Origin: a virus | IMG/VR virus record: IMGVR_UViG_3300038701_000434 | Span: 1 to 35,428 of that record | Strand: one strand, 5' to 3' | Length of the DNA stretch: 35,428 nucleotides | Shown here: one piece after another, positions 1 through 7,538 of the stretch | Position numbering within the stretch: position 1 is the stretch's first letter | How the letters are laid out: the number at the start of each line of letters is the position of its first letter | Made by a program: the position numbers and the translations under genes | Notes under the pieces: generated by a model | What the model was told of the DNA's origin: nothing | The model's database searches: none | The model's input: only the letters and a program-made list of their open reading frames with translations

Positions 1-99
1 AAGAAGCGCCAGACGAACACACACAACGCCATTTACCCTGTCAGAGTTCCAAGGTTCATGGTGTAGCATCAACTGTTGAACTGGAACAAGGAGGCGCAG

Positions 100-2118
100 A
101 TGACCGACCTCACCAACATCCTCGGCGGCCCATGGAAGCCGCCACCGGAACCACCAGCACCGCCAGCGCCAGAGGCGCAGTTGATCGATGCCATGCTATC
201 GGCGGGCATTGTCACGCCACCAGAGACCATCCAGATGGACGGGCAGCTACACCGGTTCCGATCCGGGACGAAAGGCAAGCCTGGAGAGGATCGGTCTGGC
301 TGGTATGTGATGTTTCCAGACGGTGTGCCTGCCGGGCGGTTTGGCTGCTGGCGGGCGGGCATTGAGCAGACATTTCGCGCCGAGATCGGGCGGGAGCTTT
401 CTCTAGCGGAGGAGATGGCCATTCCGCGCCGTCTCGCCGAGGCACAGCGGGCACGCGATGCCGAGCGCAAGCGCAAGGCGGAGACGGTCTCCAGCGTGGT
501 GGAAACCATCTGGAGCCAGGCGGGCGTTGCCGACGACTCGCACCCGTATCTGGTGCGGAAGGGGATTGGCGCATCCGGTGCGCGGATCACAGGCGACGGG
601 CGGCTTATGGTGCCGCTATACGCGCCAGACGGTACGCTGTCGTCGCTCCAGTATATTGCTGCGGACAGCGACAAGCTGTACCACGGCGGCGGAGTAACGA
701 AGGGCTGCTTCTGGTGGATCGGCTCTGGTGACGATCACCGCACCGCCTACCTGGCCGAGGGCTTCGCCACTGCCGCCAGCATTCACGCTGCCACCAACGC
801 ACGGTGCTACATTGCCTATTCGGCTCAGAATCTGGTGCCGGTCTGCGAGACGATCCGCAAGCAGCACGCGGATGTCGTCATCGTCGCAGACCTTGACGCC
901 AGCGGGATCGGTGAGAACAAGGCCAATGAGGCAGCGAGCAAGTACGGTGCCCGCGTGGTGATTCCACCGGTGCCGGGTGACGCCAACGACTACGTGCAGG
1001 CAGGGTATGACCTGGCGGCGTTGCTCAAGCCGGAGGTAGACGACTGGCTGATACCAGCGGACGAGTTCTCCAGCGAACCAGCGCCGGTCAACTGGTTCGT
1101 TAAGCGATGGATACAGCGCGATGCGCTGATCATGGTGCATGGACCATCGGGCGGCGGGAAGACTTTCGCCGTCCTCGACATGGTGCTGCGGATGGCGTCC
1201 GGAATGGACCAGTGGATGGGGCACACCGTCAAGCCTGGCAAGGTGGTCTATCTCGCCGGTGAGGGCCACCACGGGATGAAGGGACGCATCGCCGCCTGGA
1301 AGCAGCACCACGAGAAGAAAAGCCTCGGCATGTGGGTCAGCAAGGCTGGCTGCGATCTGAACACGCCAGCTGGCCTACAGCGCGTGCGGGAGGCCATTCG
1401 CTCGCTTGGCGAGTCGGTCGATGTCATCGTGGTGGATACCCTGCACCGATTCCTATCAGGCGACGAGAACAGCGCACAGGACGCCAAGACGATGCTCGAC
1501 AATTGTGCCGAGCTGATGAAGGAGTTCCATTGCACCGTGATCCTGGTGCATCACACCGGCGTCAGCGACGAGGCACAGCACCGGGCACGCGGTAGCAGCG
1601 CATGGCGCGGTGCGCTGGACATCGAGATCAGCGTTGTCCCGCCACGCCGTGAGGGCGAGTCGATCAGCATCGTGCAGCGCAAGAGCAAAGACGCGGAACT
1701 GGCGGACGAGGTGTTCGTCGACCTCCAGCCGGTGACCATTGACGGCTGGCAAGACGACGATGGCGATGCAGTCACCAGCGCCGTGCTTGTCGGTGGTGCC
1801 AAGCCGATACGGAAGGAGCAGGGCGAAGCACTCGGGCAGAAATACATCACGCAGATCGGCGAGGCATGGCGCGACGGCGGCAGTCAGTGGCGCTTCGGAA
1901 AGCCGTTTGTTGAGAGGGAACACTTGAAAAACTGGCTCATCAAGGCCAGCGGCGGCAAATGGAACGCCGATACCGCCGAACAGAACCTCAAGCCCAGCAA
2001 AAAGGGCCAGATTATCGCGGTACTGCTGGAAAGGAAATATATCGACAACGACTGCAAGGGAGGATATTTGATTATCGATCAAGAGTTTATAGCACAGAAT
2101 GGTTCGGCAGCGGTATAG
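100..2118 (+). CDS. Bifunctional primase-helicase (TOPRIM plus RepA-like AAA ATPase)
   Basis: Predicted replication protein of 672 aa that should prime and unwind phage DNA. The middle of the N-terminal half carries TOPRIM-type motifs: AYLAEGFATA with the acidic residue, then VVIVADLDASG. The C-terminal half has Walker A GPSGGGKT at residues 348-355 and a Walker B strand ending VIVVDT near 441-447, followed by LVHHTG, as in RepA/DnaB-like hexameric helicases of the AAA_25 type. The start is ATG 100 because AAGGAGG at 88-94 lies five bases upstream; an in-frame TTG at 76 has no such site. Residues 12-25 are proline-rich. The stop codon lies inside an iteron-like repeat cluster, which fits a replication initiator next to its origin. 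The domain call is from motifs; the joint primase and helicase role is inferred from family knowledge. Confidence 0.85.
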   Translation: MTDLTNILGGPWKPPPEPPAPPAPEAQLIDAMLSAGIVTPPETIQMDGQLHRFRSGTKGKPGEDRSGWYVMFPDGVPAGRFGCWRAGIEQTFRAEIGRELSLAEEMAIPRRLAEAQRARDAERKRKAETVSSVVETIWSQAGVADDSHPYLVRKGIGASGARITGDGRLMVPLYAPDGTLSSLQYIAADSDKLYHGGGVTKGCFWWIGSGDDHRTAYLAEGFATAASIHAATNARCYIAYSAQNLVPVCETIRKQHADVVIVADLDASGIGENKANEAASKYGARVVIPPVPGDANDYVQAGYDLAALLKPEVDDWLIPADEFSSEPAPVNWFVKRWIQRDALIMVHGPSGGGKTFAVLDMVLRMASGMDQWMGHTVKPGKVVYLAGEGHHGMKGRIAAWKQHHEKKSLGMWVSKAGCDLNTPAGLQRVREAIRSLGESVDVIVVDTLHRFLSGDENSAQDAKTMLDNCAELMKEFHCTVILVHHTGVSDEAQHRARGSSAWRGALDIEISVVPPRREGESISIVQRKSKDAELADEVFVDLQPVTIDGWQDDDGDAVTSAVLVGGAKPIRKEQGEALGQKYITQIGEAWRDGGSQWRFGKPFVEREHLKNWLIKASGGKWNADTAEQNLKPSKKGQIIAVLLERKYIDNDCKGGYLIIDQEFIAQNGSAAV

Positions 2119-2184
2119 CGGTACGGTAGCGGTATGGAGCGGTATTCGTACCGGGGGCGAAAAGATGCGTTAGCGGTACGGTAC
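2109..2184 (+). repeat. Iteron-like AGCGGTAY repeats, candidate replication origin
   Basis: Five direct copies of AGCGGTAT/C start at 2109, 2117, 2128, 2138 and 2172, with further GGTAC units running into 2184. The first two overlap the last codons and stop of the primase-helicase gene. Spacings are 8, 11, 10 and 34 bases. Short, closely spaced direct repeats at the end of a replication gene are typical of an initiator binding region; the origin function is inference. Confidence 0.45.
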
Positions 2185-2220
2185 GGTATACACACCTTTA
2201 GGGTGTATACCGGCGTACCG
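2179..2220. promoter_or_regulatory. Palindromic operator-like site with GGTATACAC arms
   Basis: Arms CGGTATACAC (2184-2193) and GTGTATACCG (2203-2212) form a perfect 10-base inverted repeat around a 9-base centre. An outer pair, CGGTAC (2179-2184) and GTACCG (2215-2220), can extend it with a small bulge. The centre overlaps CCTTTAGGG (2195-2203). The same two parts, GGTATACAC and CCCTTAGGG, recur at the leftward promoter at 32020-32042, which supports a protein-binding site rather than a simple RNA hairpin. No T-run follows, so it is not a terminator. Confidence 0.5.
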
Positions 2221-2261
2221 GTAGCATCGCGGGCAGTTTTTTACCAGCCTCGGAGGCAAGC

Positions 2262-2429
2262 ATGATCGTCATCGAAAGGAAGGATTTCGGCTACACGTGG
2301 GAAGTCCACCACCACGTCCGTGGTATCGTTGGACGCGGTTCGGCGGTGGACTACATCGAGGCGGTGCGTCAGGCTGAGAAGGTGGAGTGGACCGAGGTGC
2401 GGGAGAAGGAGATCAAGCCATGCTCATGA
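2262..2429 (+). CDS. Small hypothetical protein (55 aa)
   Basis: A 55-codon frame begins MIVIERKDFGYTW and ends in a charged helix rich in Glu and Lys. CGGAGG at 2251-2256 lies five bases before the ATG, and the stop overlaps the start of the dCTP deaminase gene, a junction type used throughout this block. That context supports translation. I recognise no family. It may simply couple translation into the deaminase gene, which begins inside its last codons. Confidence 0.6.
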   Translation: MIVIERKDFGYTWEVHHHVRGIVGRGSAVDYIEAVRQAEKVEWTEVREKEIKPCS

Positions 2430-2959
2430 CCTACCACGACCTCATCGCGCTGGTGGAGCGCGGCGTGATCGAGAACGTCAAGCCAGAGCAGATCAACGCC
2501 GCCAGCATCGACATCACGCTTGGCGAGATTGTGCTTGTCGAAGACATCCCGAGCGTCTGCGATCTCACGCGGAAGGAGTCACTGCGGCTTCGACCGCTGG
2601 AGCGCGAGTCGGACGGATCGTGGATTCTGCATCCTGGTGACTTCGTGCTGGCGTCCACCGAGCAGGTGTTCAACCTACCGGACCACGTCGCGGCTGAGTA
2701 CAAGCTCAAGAGCAGTCTGGCGCGGTCAGGCTTGCAACATCTGCTAGCAGGCTGGTGCGATCCAGGTTGGCATGGAGCAACGCTCACGCTGGAGCTGATC
2801 AACATCACGCGGGGCACGAGCCTTCGCATTCGACCGGGAATGGCAATCGGGCAGATGGTGTTCTGGTCCGGACAGCCGGTGCCGCAGGAAGCGTCATACG
2901 CCGCGAGAGGCCGCTACAACGGCCAGAGAGCGCCGCAGCCGTCGAAGGGGGTGGAGTAA
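2420..2959 (+). CDS. dcd: dCTP deaminase
   Basis: Converts dCTP to dUTP and ammonia, feeding dTMP synthesis. The 179-residue product has the family signature SSLARSGL at residues 98-105 and the catalytic-glutamate segment DPGWHGATLTLEL, with the glutamate at about 125. Length is close to the usual 180-200 aa of the Dcd family. The start is ATG 2420, with AAGGAG at 2406-2411 eight bases upstream; a longer frame reaching back to 2387 has no good ribosome binding site. The thyX start codon follows the stop directly. Dcd plus ThyX gives the phage its own cytidine-to-thymidine route; no dUTPase is visible, so dUTP hydrolysis would fall to the host, or Dcd may be bifunctional, which the sequence alone does not settle. 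Confidence 0.9.
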   Translation: MLMTYHDLIALVERGVIENVKPEQINAASIDITLGEIVLVEDIPSVCDLTRKESLRLRPLERESDGSWILHPGDFVLASTEQVFNLPDHVAAEYKLKSSLARSGLQHLLAGWCDPGWHGATLTLELINITRGTSLRIRPGMAIGQMVFWSGQPVPQEASYAARGRYNGQRAPQPSKGVE

Positions 2960-3595
2960 ATGCACGCCGAATACCTGAGCCACATGGGCGATGATCTCGC
3001 GGTCGTCAACGCCGCTCGCGTGAGCCTTGCAAAGTACAAGGTCGACTTCGACGACACCGACGAGCGGCTGATCCAGTATCTGGCGAAGCATGGTCACTGG
3101 TCGCCGTTCAGCCATCCGCAGATCACGCTACGGATCAGCGCACCGGTTTTCGTTGCCAGGCAGTGGTGGCGTCACCAGGTGGGCGTTGCTCGGAACGAGG
3201 TCAGCCGCCGCTACGTCGACGATGCGCCGTCGTTCTACCGCATCGAGACCTGGCGACGCAGGCCTGCCGATTCGATCAAGCAAGGCAGTGGTGCCGACTT
3301 CGACCCGCACCAGCAGTTTGCGATCAAGCGAAAGGTCAGCGAAGCGGAGAACCAATGCCGACTGTTGTACGACAACTTGATTGCCCAAGGCGTCGCGCCG
3401 GAGCAGGCACGGTCGATCTTGCCGCAGTCGATGATGACCGAGTGGATCGAGACCGGGTCTCTGGCGTATTTTGCCCGTGCTTGTGGTCAAAGACTGGACG
3501 ATCACGCGCAGGCCGAGGTGCGCGAGCTTGCGGAGCAGGTGTCTGTGATACTATCGCCGCTGTTTCCGGTGTCCTGGGGAGTGCTGGTGCCTTGA
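2960..3595 (+). CDS. thyX: Flavin-dependent thymidylate synthase ThyX
   Basis: Makes dTMP from dUMP using FAD, NADPH and methylenetetrahydrofolate; active as a tetramer in characterised members. The 211-residue protein carries the ThyX signature in the form RHQVGVARNEVSRRY at residues 71-85. Compared with the classic RHR-type motif, the third residue is Gln and one residue is inserted before Asn-Glu, a variant I associate with phage ThyX proteins. The C-terminal half contains PQSMMTEWIETGSLAYF, which matches the conserved substrate-binding region. Its ATG abuts the dcd stop, so the two are probably co-translated. The family call is firm; the effect of the motif change is unknown. Confidence 0.9.
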   Translation: MHAEYLSHMGDDLAVVNAARVSLAKYKVDFDDTDERLIQYLAKHGHWSPFSHPQITLRISAPVFVARQWWRHQVGVARNEVSRRYVDDAPSFYRIETWRRRPADSIKQGSGADFDPHQQFAIKRKVSEAENQCRLLYDNLIAQGVAPEQARSILPQSMMTEWIETGSLAYFARACGQRLDDHAQAEVRELAEQVSVILSPLFPVSWGVLVP

Positions 3596-3622
3596 GTCCC
3601 GATTATAAAATCCGAGGCTGTC

Positions 3623-3952
3623 ATGGCGGTTAGAAGGCGCGTTCACGTTCCGACTGACGAGAATCGGGATATTGTCTCGTCTCATGCGATTGTCGGCACT
3701 CGCCAGGAGGTGATCGCTGACATTCTCGGCATTGATCCCAAGACGCTCCGCAAGCACTACCGCGAGGAGCTGGACCAATCGCTGGCGAAGGCGAACGCGG
3801 TGATCGCCGGTTCGCTTTACAGCAAGGCGCTCGGTGGCGACACCGCCGCGATGATCTTCTGGATGAAGACACGCGCACGCTGGCGCGAGACGGATCGGGC
3901 GGATGATCCGCAGCAGACGCCGATGAATATCAACTTCCACTTGCCGGAATGA
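3623..3952 (+). CDS. Terminase small subunit (HTH type)
   Basis: Probable DNA-recognition subunit of the packaging motor, 109 aa. Residues 25-50 (GTRQEVIADILGIDPKTLRKHY) form a clear helix-turn-helix, followed by a helical segment AKANAVIAGSLYSKALGG and an aromatic stretch FWMKTRARWRE, an arrangement seen in many small proteins directly upstream of phage TerL. GAGG at 3614-3617 serves the ATG. The stop overlaps the TerL start by four bases (ATGA). The role comes from the fold and its position, not from a strongly diagnostic motif. Confidence 0.75.
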   Translation: MAVRRRVHVPTDENRDIVSSHAIVGTRQEVIADILGIDPKTLRKHYREELDQSLAKANAVIAGSLYSKALGGDTAAMIFWMKTRARWRETDRADDPQQTPMNINFHLPE

Positions 3953-5175
3953 ACATCACGCTGCTGGCACACCAGATGCAGTTCGTCGCCAGTCAGGCAC
4001 GCTATCCGGCCATCGTCGGCGGCTACGGCTCTGGCAAGACGAAAGCGGCAACCATGCGGCTGGTGTATCTCATGGTGACGGAGCCGGGCATCAATACGCT
4101 GCTCGGAATGCCGACCTACGATCTATTGCGCCTGAGGGCCATTCCGGGCGTTGAGGCAGACCTGACAGAAATCGGACTGGATTACACGCTGAACAAGTCC
4201 GAATGGTCGATCCAGATTCACGGATTCGGGAAGATTTACTTTCGGTCATACGACAATCCGGGCCGCTGGATTGCGTTTGAATCCGCCCACACCATTCTCG
4301 ACGAGCTGGACACGCTACCGCGTGAGAAAGCGCGTGGTGTCTGGCAGAAAGCGGTCGAGCGCACGCGCCAGAAAACGAATCGTGGAAATAGCATTGGGAA
4401 TGTGTCCACGCCAGACCAGGGCGTCAACGGCTTCACCTTCGAGCGGTGGGGCAAGGCGGCTGACGCTGACTGGCTGCTGATCCGAGCATCGACATACGAC
4501 AATCCGTTCCTGCCGGAAGACTACGCCGCGAGCCTCGTGGCGCAGTACGATCCAGTTTTGGTCGACGCCTACCTTCGCGGTGAGTTCGTCAGCTTCACCC
4601 GCGACAAGGTGTATCACGCTTACGACCGGATCAAGCACGACACCGACCGCGAGCCTTCGCCAGGCGAGCGGCTGCATGTGGGTATCGACTTCAACGTGGG
4701 CGGCTGTTGCGCGACGGTCTGGGTGATCGACGGTCGAACGCCAGTGGCGGTCGGTGAGTTCGTCAGCAAAGACACCCGCGACTTCTGCACGCGCCTGGCG
4801 CGGTACCGCGATCATCCGATCACGGTCTACCCGGACGCCAGCGGGAAGGCGCAGCGGACGAATGCCGCCGAATCTGATCTCGACATCATCCAGCAGGCGG
4901 GATTCCGGGTCGATGCACCGCGAGCCAATCCAGCGATCCGAGATCGCGTGAATGCGGTCAACGGCTTGTTTGCCCACGAAAAGATCAAGGTCAACGCGGG
5001 CAAATGCCCGGAACTGGCGGACGCGCTGGAGATGCAAGGCTACGATGACGGCGTTCCGGAAAAGTTCGACCAGCACCCGGCCATCGATGACTGGTGCGAC
5101 AGCGCAGGGTACTTCCTGCACCGGCGCTTCCCGATCAGCCGACCGGTGGTGAAAGGCATACGAGGTGTGGCGTGA
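3949..5175 (+). CDS. terL: Terminase large subunit
   Basis: ATP-driven DNA packaging motor and headful or cos nuclease, 408 aa. Walker A is GGYGSGKT at residues 24-31; Walker B with catalytic acid is ILDELD near 116-121. The C-terminal RNase H-like nuclease has GIDFNVG with Asp247, YPDASG with Asp296, and an acidic DDWCDS segment near the end. This is the short TerL form in which the ATPase begins almost at the N-terminus. It overlaps terS by ATGA, and the next gene, unexpectedly an aminotransferase and not the portal, starts at a GTG overlapping its stop. Confidence 0.93.
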   Translation: MNITLLAHQMQFVASQARYPAIVGGYGSGKTKAATMRLVYLMVTEPGINTLLGMPTYDLLRLRAIPGVEADLTEIGLDYTLNKSEWSIQIHGFGKIYFRSYDNPGRWIAFESAHTILDELDTLPREKARGVWQKAVERTRQKTNRGNSIGNVSTPDQGVNGFTFERWGKAADADWLLIRASTYDNPFLPEDYAASLVAQYDPVLVDAYLRGEFVSFTRDKVYHAYDRIKHDTDREPSPGERLHVGIDFNVGGCCATVWVIDGRTPVAVGEFVSKDTRDFCTRLARYRDHPITVYPDASGKAQRTNAAESDLDIIQQAGFRVDAPRANPAIRDRVNAVNGLFAHEKIKVNAGKCPELADALEMQGYDDGVPEKFDQHPAIDDWCDSAGYFLHRRFPISRPVVKGIRGVA

Positions 5176-5795
5176 AGAATATGCACGACGTGACACGGGA
5201 CTTTGAAGATGCGCTGTGCGAGTACACTGGCGCACGGTACGCCGTGGCGGTCGATTCCTGCACCAGCGCGATCATGCTGGCGCTGCACTGGGTGGACATC
5301 CAGGATTACACCATTTCGATTCCCAATCGGACGTACATGAGCGTTCCCTGCACCATCATCCAGGCTGGCGGGAAGGTATCCTTCTACGACATCGGCGCGG
5401 ATCACCTAACCGGCGCGTACCGGCTCGATCCGACGCCGGTCTGGGATTGTGCGCTGCGATTCACGTCCGGAATGTATCGTCCGCAGCAGTTCCAGTGCGT
5501 CAGCTTCACCGGACCGCACAAGCGGCTGAAGCTGGGCAAAGGAGGGGCGATCCTGCACGATGACCCGCTGGCGGACGCTTGGTTCCGACGGGCGCGAATG
5601 TCAGGCCGGAATCCGGTTTCCTACCACATCGATACCTTCGACCAGATCGGCTGGAACTGCTGGATGTTGCCGAGCCTCGCCGCCACCGGCCTGCATCTCA
5701 TGCCGCAGTTCTTCGACGCCAACGGCCTCGGCATCGATCTGCCAGACCTGTGCCTGCCGTACCCTGACTTGAGACTGCACGAGGCCTATCGATGA
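5172..5795 (+). CDS. Short DegT/DnrJ-like sugar aminotransferase
   Basis: Predicted PLP enzyme of the DegT/DnrJ/EryC1/StrS family, which makes amino sugars from keto-sugar nucleotides. Visible family elements are ALCEYTGARYAVAVDSCTSA near the N-terminus, IPNRTYMSVPCTIIQAGG, WDCAL with the cofactor-binding Asp at about residue 92, and SFTGPHKRLKLGKGGAI with the likely Schiff-base Lys at 117. At 207 aa it is about half the usual 360-400: the C-terminal domain seems absent, yet the frame ends cleanly at an ATGA overlap with the next gene, so it looks like a deliberate short form and not a fresh truncation. The start is taken as GTG 5172, with GAGG at 5162-5165, overlapping the terL stop. Activity is uncertain without the missing domain. 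Confidence 0.75.
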   Translation: MKNMHDVTRDFEDALCEYTGARYAVAVDSCTSAIMLALHWVDIQDYTISIPNRTYMSVPCTIIQAGGKVSFYDIGADHLTGAYRLDPTPVWDCALRFTSGMYRPQQFQCVSFTGPHKRLKLGKGGAILHDDPLADAWFRRARMSGRNPVSYHIDTFDQIGWNCWMLPSLAATGLHLMPQFFDANGLGIDLPDLCLPYPDLRLHEAYR

Positions 5796-6256
5796 TCTCG
5801 AAACGCGCTAGCGTCTACGGTCGGCTGATTGTCCACGAGACAGCGCGAGTCGATGACTTCGCCGTGCTGTCGGGGACGATCAGCATCCAGCGATACGTCC
5901 ACGTCGCCTGCCATTGCAGCATCATCGGCGACGTGACACTGCGGGAGTTCTCCGGCCTGTCTGGTGGTGTGAGGCTGTACGCCAAGAGCGATGACTACAG
6001 CGGGCAGTGGATGACGAATCCGACGGTTCCGGAGCGGCTGACGCACGTCCACGCTGCGCCGATTGTGATCGGGCGTCATGCGATCATCGGGGCCAATGCC
6101 GTCATCATGCCGGGCGTGACCATCGGCGAAGGGGCGGCGGTCGGCGCAGGTGCCTTCATCACGCGGGACGTCGAGCCGTGGACAATCGTGGTGGATCGCG
6201 GGCGCGTGATCGGTCATCGGGACACGCGATGCGAGGGCTTGTCATGCGGGTTGTGA
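5792..6256 (+). CDS. Hexapeptide-repeat acyltransferase
   Basis: Left-handed beta-helix acyltransferase, 154 aa, probably O- or N-acetylating a sugar made or handled by the neighbouring enzymes. Repeats with the [LIV]-G-x4 pattern are visible throughout, most clearly in VIGRHAIIGANAVIMPGV and TIGEGAAVGAGAFITRDV, and the C-terminal EPWTIVVDRGRVIG matches CatB/Maa-type enzymes. His77 or its neighbours could act as the catalytic His, but I cannot assign it. Its ATG overlaps the aminotransferase stop. An aminotransferase followed by an acyltransferase is the usual pair for making an N-acylated amino sugar. Confidence 0.85.
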   Translation: MISKRASVYGRLIVHETARVDDFAVLSGTISIQRYVHVACHCSIIGDVTLREFSGLSGGVRLYAKSDDYSGQWMTNPTVPERLTHVHAAPIVIGRHAIIGANAVIMPGVTIGEGAAVGAGAFITRDVEPWTIVVDRGRVIGHRDTRCEGLSCGL

Positions 6257-6993
6257 TCTCGGCGCGTGGCTACAACGAGACGAAAGGCGGCCACATCGTC
6301 TTGCACAAGCTGTGTGACAGCCTGCTGCGTCAAGGCATCGACGCCTACATGCGTCCGCACCAGAAGCACTGGGCGCTTTGTGACCGCTACTACAGCCAGG
6401 TCACCGATCACTGCCTGCCGGATGACCTGGTCATCTACCACAACAGCATCTCCGGCAATCCGTGGAAGGCGCGACACTTCGCACGCTGGATGCTGTACAC
6501 GCCGACGCGGGATACCGACGGCATCCTGCTGTACTACAGCAACCAGTTCGGGCCGGGGCCTTACTTGCGCGTGACCGATCCGCGGCTGGATGTGTTCTTC
6601 GACCGCCGAGAGCCGCGCAAGGGCACCTGCTGGACCTATCGCAAGGCAGACAAGCAGGGCATTAAGCGCGAACACATCGAGGAGCGCGGCACCGAGATAC
6701 CGCGTGGGCTTGGACCGAGGGCGCTGGCGGACATCTTCAACCGGCACGAGCGGTTCGTCTGCTACGATGGCGCGAGCTTTCTCGCCGTACAGGCCGCACT
6801 CTGCGGCTGTGACGTGATCGTGCCAGAGCCGATCGGCGGGACGTTCCCGTATCCTGGCATCGCCACCTGCGAGGCCGAAATCGACAAGGCGAGGAGCGAA
6901 CGCGAGCAGTTGCGGGCTGTCATCATGCGCGAGTGGCTGGAGCAGGACGAAAAGGCGGCGGAGGTGATCCGATGGTGTATGGGCCAAAAATAG
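6244..6993 (+). CDS. GT-B-type glycosyltransferase
   Basis: Predicted glycosyltransferase of 249 aa. The N-terminus MRVVISARGYNETKGGHIVL looks like the first beta-strand and glycine loop of a GT-B Rossmann domain. The C-terminal part, FVCYDGASFLAVQAALCGCDVIVPE, resembles the nucleotide-sugar-binding domain of GT4- or WsaF-like enzymes, where an acidic residue precedes the Ala-rich helix. The start is ATG 6244, with CGAGGG at 6232-6237, and overlaps the acyltransferase by 13 bases; an in-frame ATG at 6229 is an alternative. The exact family and donor sugar cannot be read from the sequence. Confidence 0.7.
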   Translation: MRVVISARGYNETKGGHIVLHKLCDSLLRQGIDAYMRPHQKHWALCDRYYSQVTDHCLPDDLVIYHNSISGNPWKARHFARWMLYTPTRDTDGILLYYSNQFGPGPYLRVTDPRLDVFFDRREPRKGTCWTYRKADKQGIKREHIEERGTEIPRGLGPRALADIFNRHERFVCYDGASFLAVQAALCGCDVIVPEPIGGTFPYPGIATCEAEIDKARSEREQLRAVIMREWLEQDEKAAEVIRWCMGQK

Positions 6994-7538
6994 ACGTCCG
7001 CATACCCTATGAACCAGGCGGGCGGCTGGGGCAGGACTACAACCGCGTCATGGCGACGACGCCGCACGAGTGGGTGTTGTTCCTCGACCACGATGTCATG
7101 CTGGCGCTGAATCCGCACTGGTACTATCTCTGCCAGCAGGCGATCCGTCAGCGCAGGTTCGGCTTGGCGACATGCTGGACCAACGCGCCGCATTCCAATA
7201 CAGGTCAGCAGTGGATCAGCGGTGCCGAGACGATGGACGAACACCGCCAGATTGCGCGGAACGTCCACAGTCAGTACGGCTACAAATTGACCGACCTCGA
7301 CAAGGCCTCGGGCTTCTTCATGCTGGTGAACAAGCAGGCATGGAGCGCGGTCGGCGGATTCCCAGGCGTCGGAATGTTTCGGGAGGACTGGCAGTTCTGC
7401 GCGAAACTACGGCGGGCAGGCTGGGCCATCGTGCGGATCGACGGGCTGTACGTTTACCATGCCAAACACCGTCAGGAGTCGTGGATCGAGGGCGAGGACG
7501 TGACGCTCGACATCAAGCGGCGCGAGGTTCGCAAGTGA
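6972..7538 (+). CDS. GT-A (GT2-like) glycosyltransferase
   Basis: Glycosyltransferase of 188 aa. WVLFLDHDVML contains the DxD-type metal and nucleotide-sugar site (DHD), and GGFPGVGMFREDWQFCAKLRRAG is the typical GT2 acceptor/catalytic region with the ED motif. The N-terminal nucleotide-binding strand is shorter than in most GT2 enzymes. The start at ATG 6972 is fixed by GGAGGTGATCC at 6960-6970, an 11-base match to the 16S anti-Shine-Dalgarno sequence inside the end of the previous gene. It overlaps that gene by 22 bases and the next by GTGA. Confidence 0.8.
   Translation: MVYGPKIDVRIPYEPGGRLGQDYNRVMATTPHEWVLFLDHDVMLALNPHWYYLCQQAIRQRRFGLATCWTNAPHSNTGQQWISGAETMDEHRQIARNVHSQYGYKLTDLDKASGFFMLVNKQAWSAVGGFPGVGMFREDWQFCAKLRRAGWAIVRIDGLYVYHAKHRQESWIEGEDVTLDIKRREVRK

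Noticed and set aside
616-1311. Minus-strand frame opposite the primase-helicase
   Set aside because: Shadow of a gene with clear TOPRIM and Walker motifs; no ribosome binding site.
3596-3622. TATAAA at 3604-3609 as a late promoter for the terminase genes
   Set aside because: No acceptable -35 box lies 16-18 bases upstream; TTGAGT at 3592-3597 is far too close.
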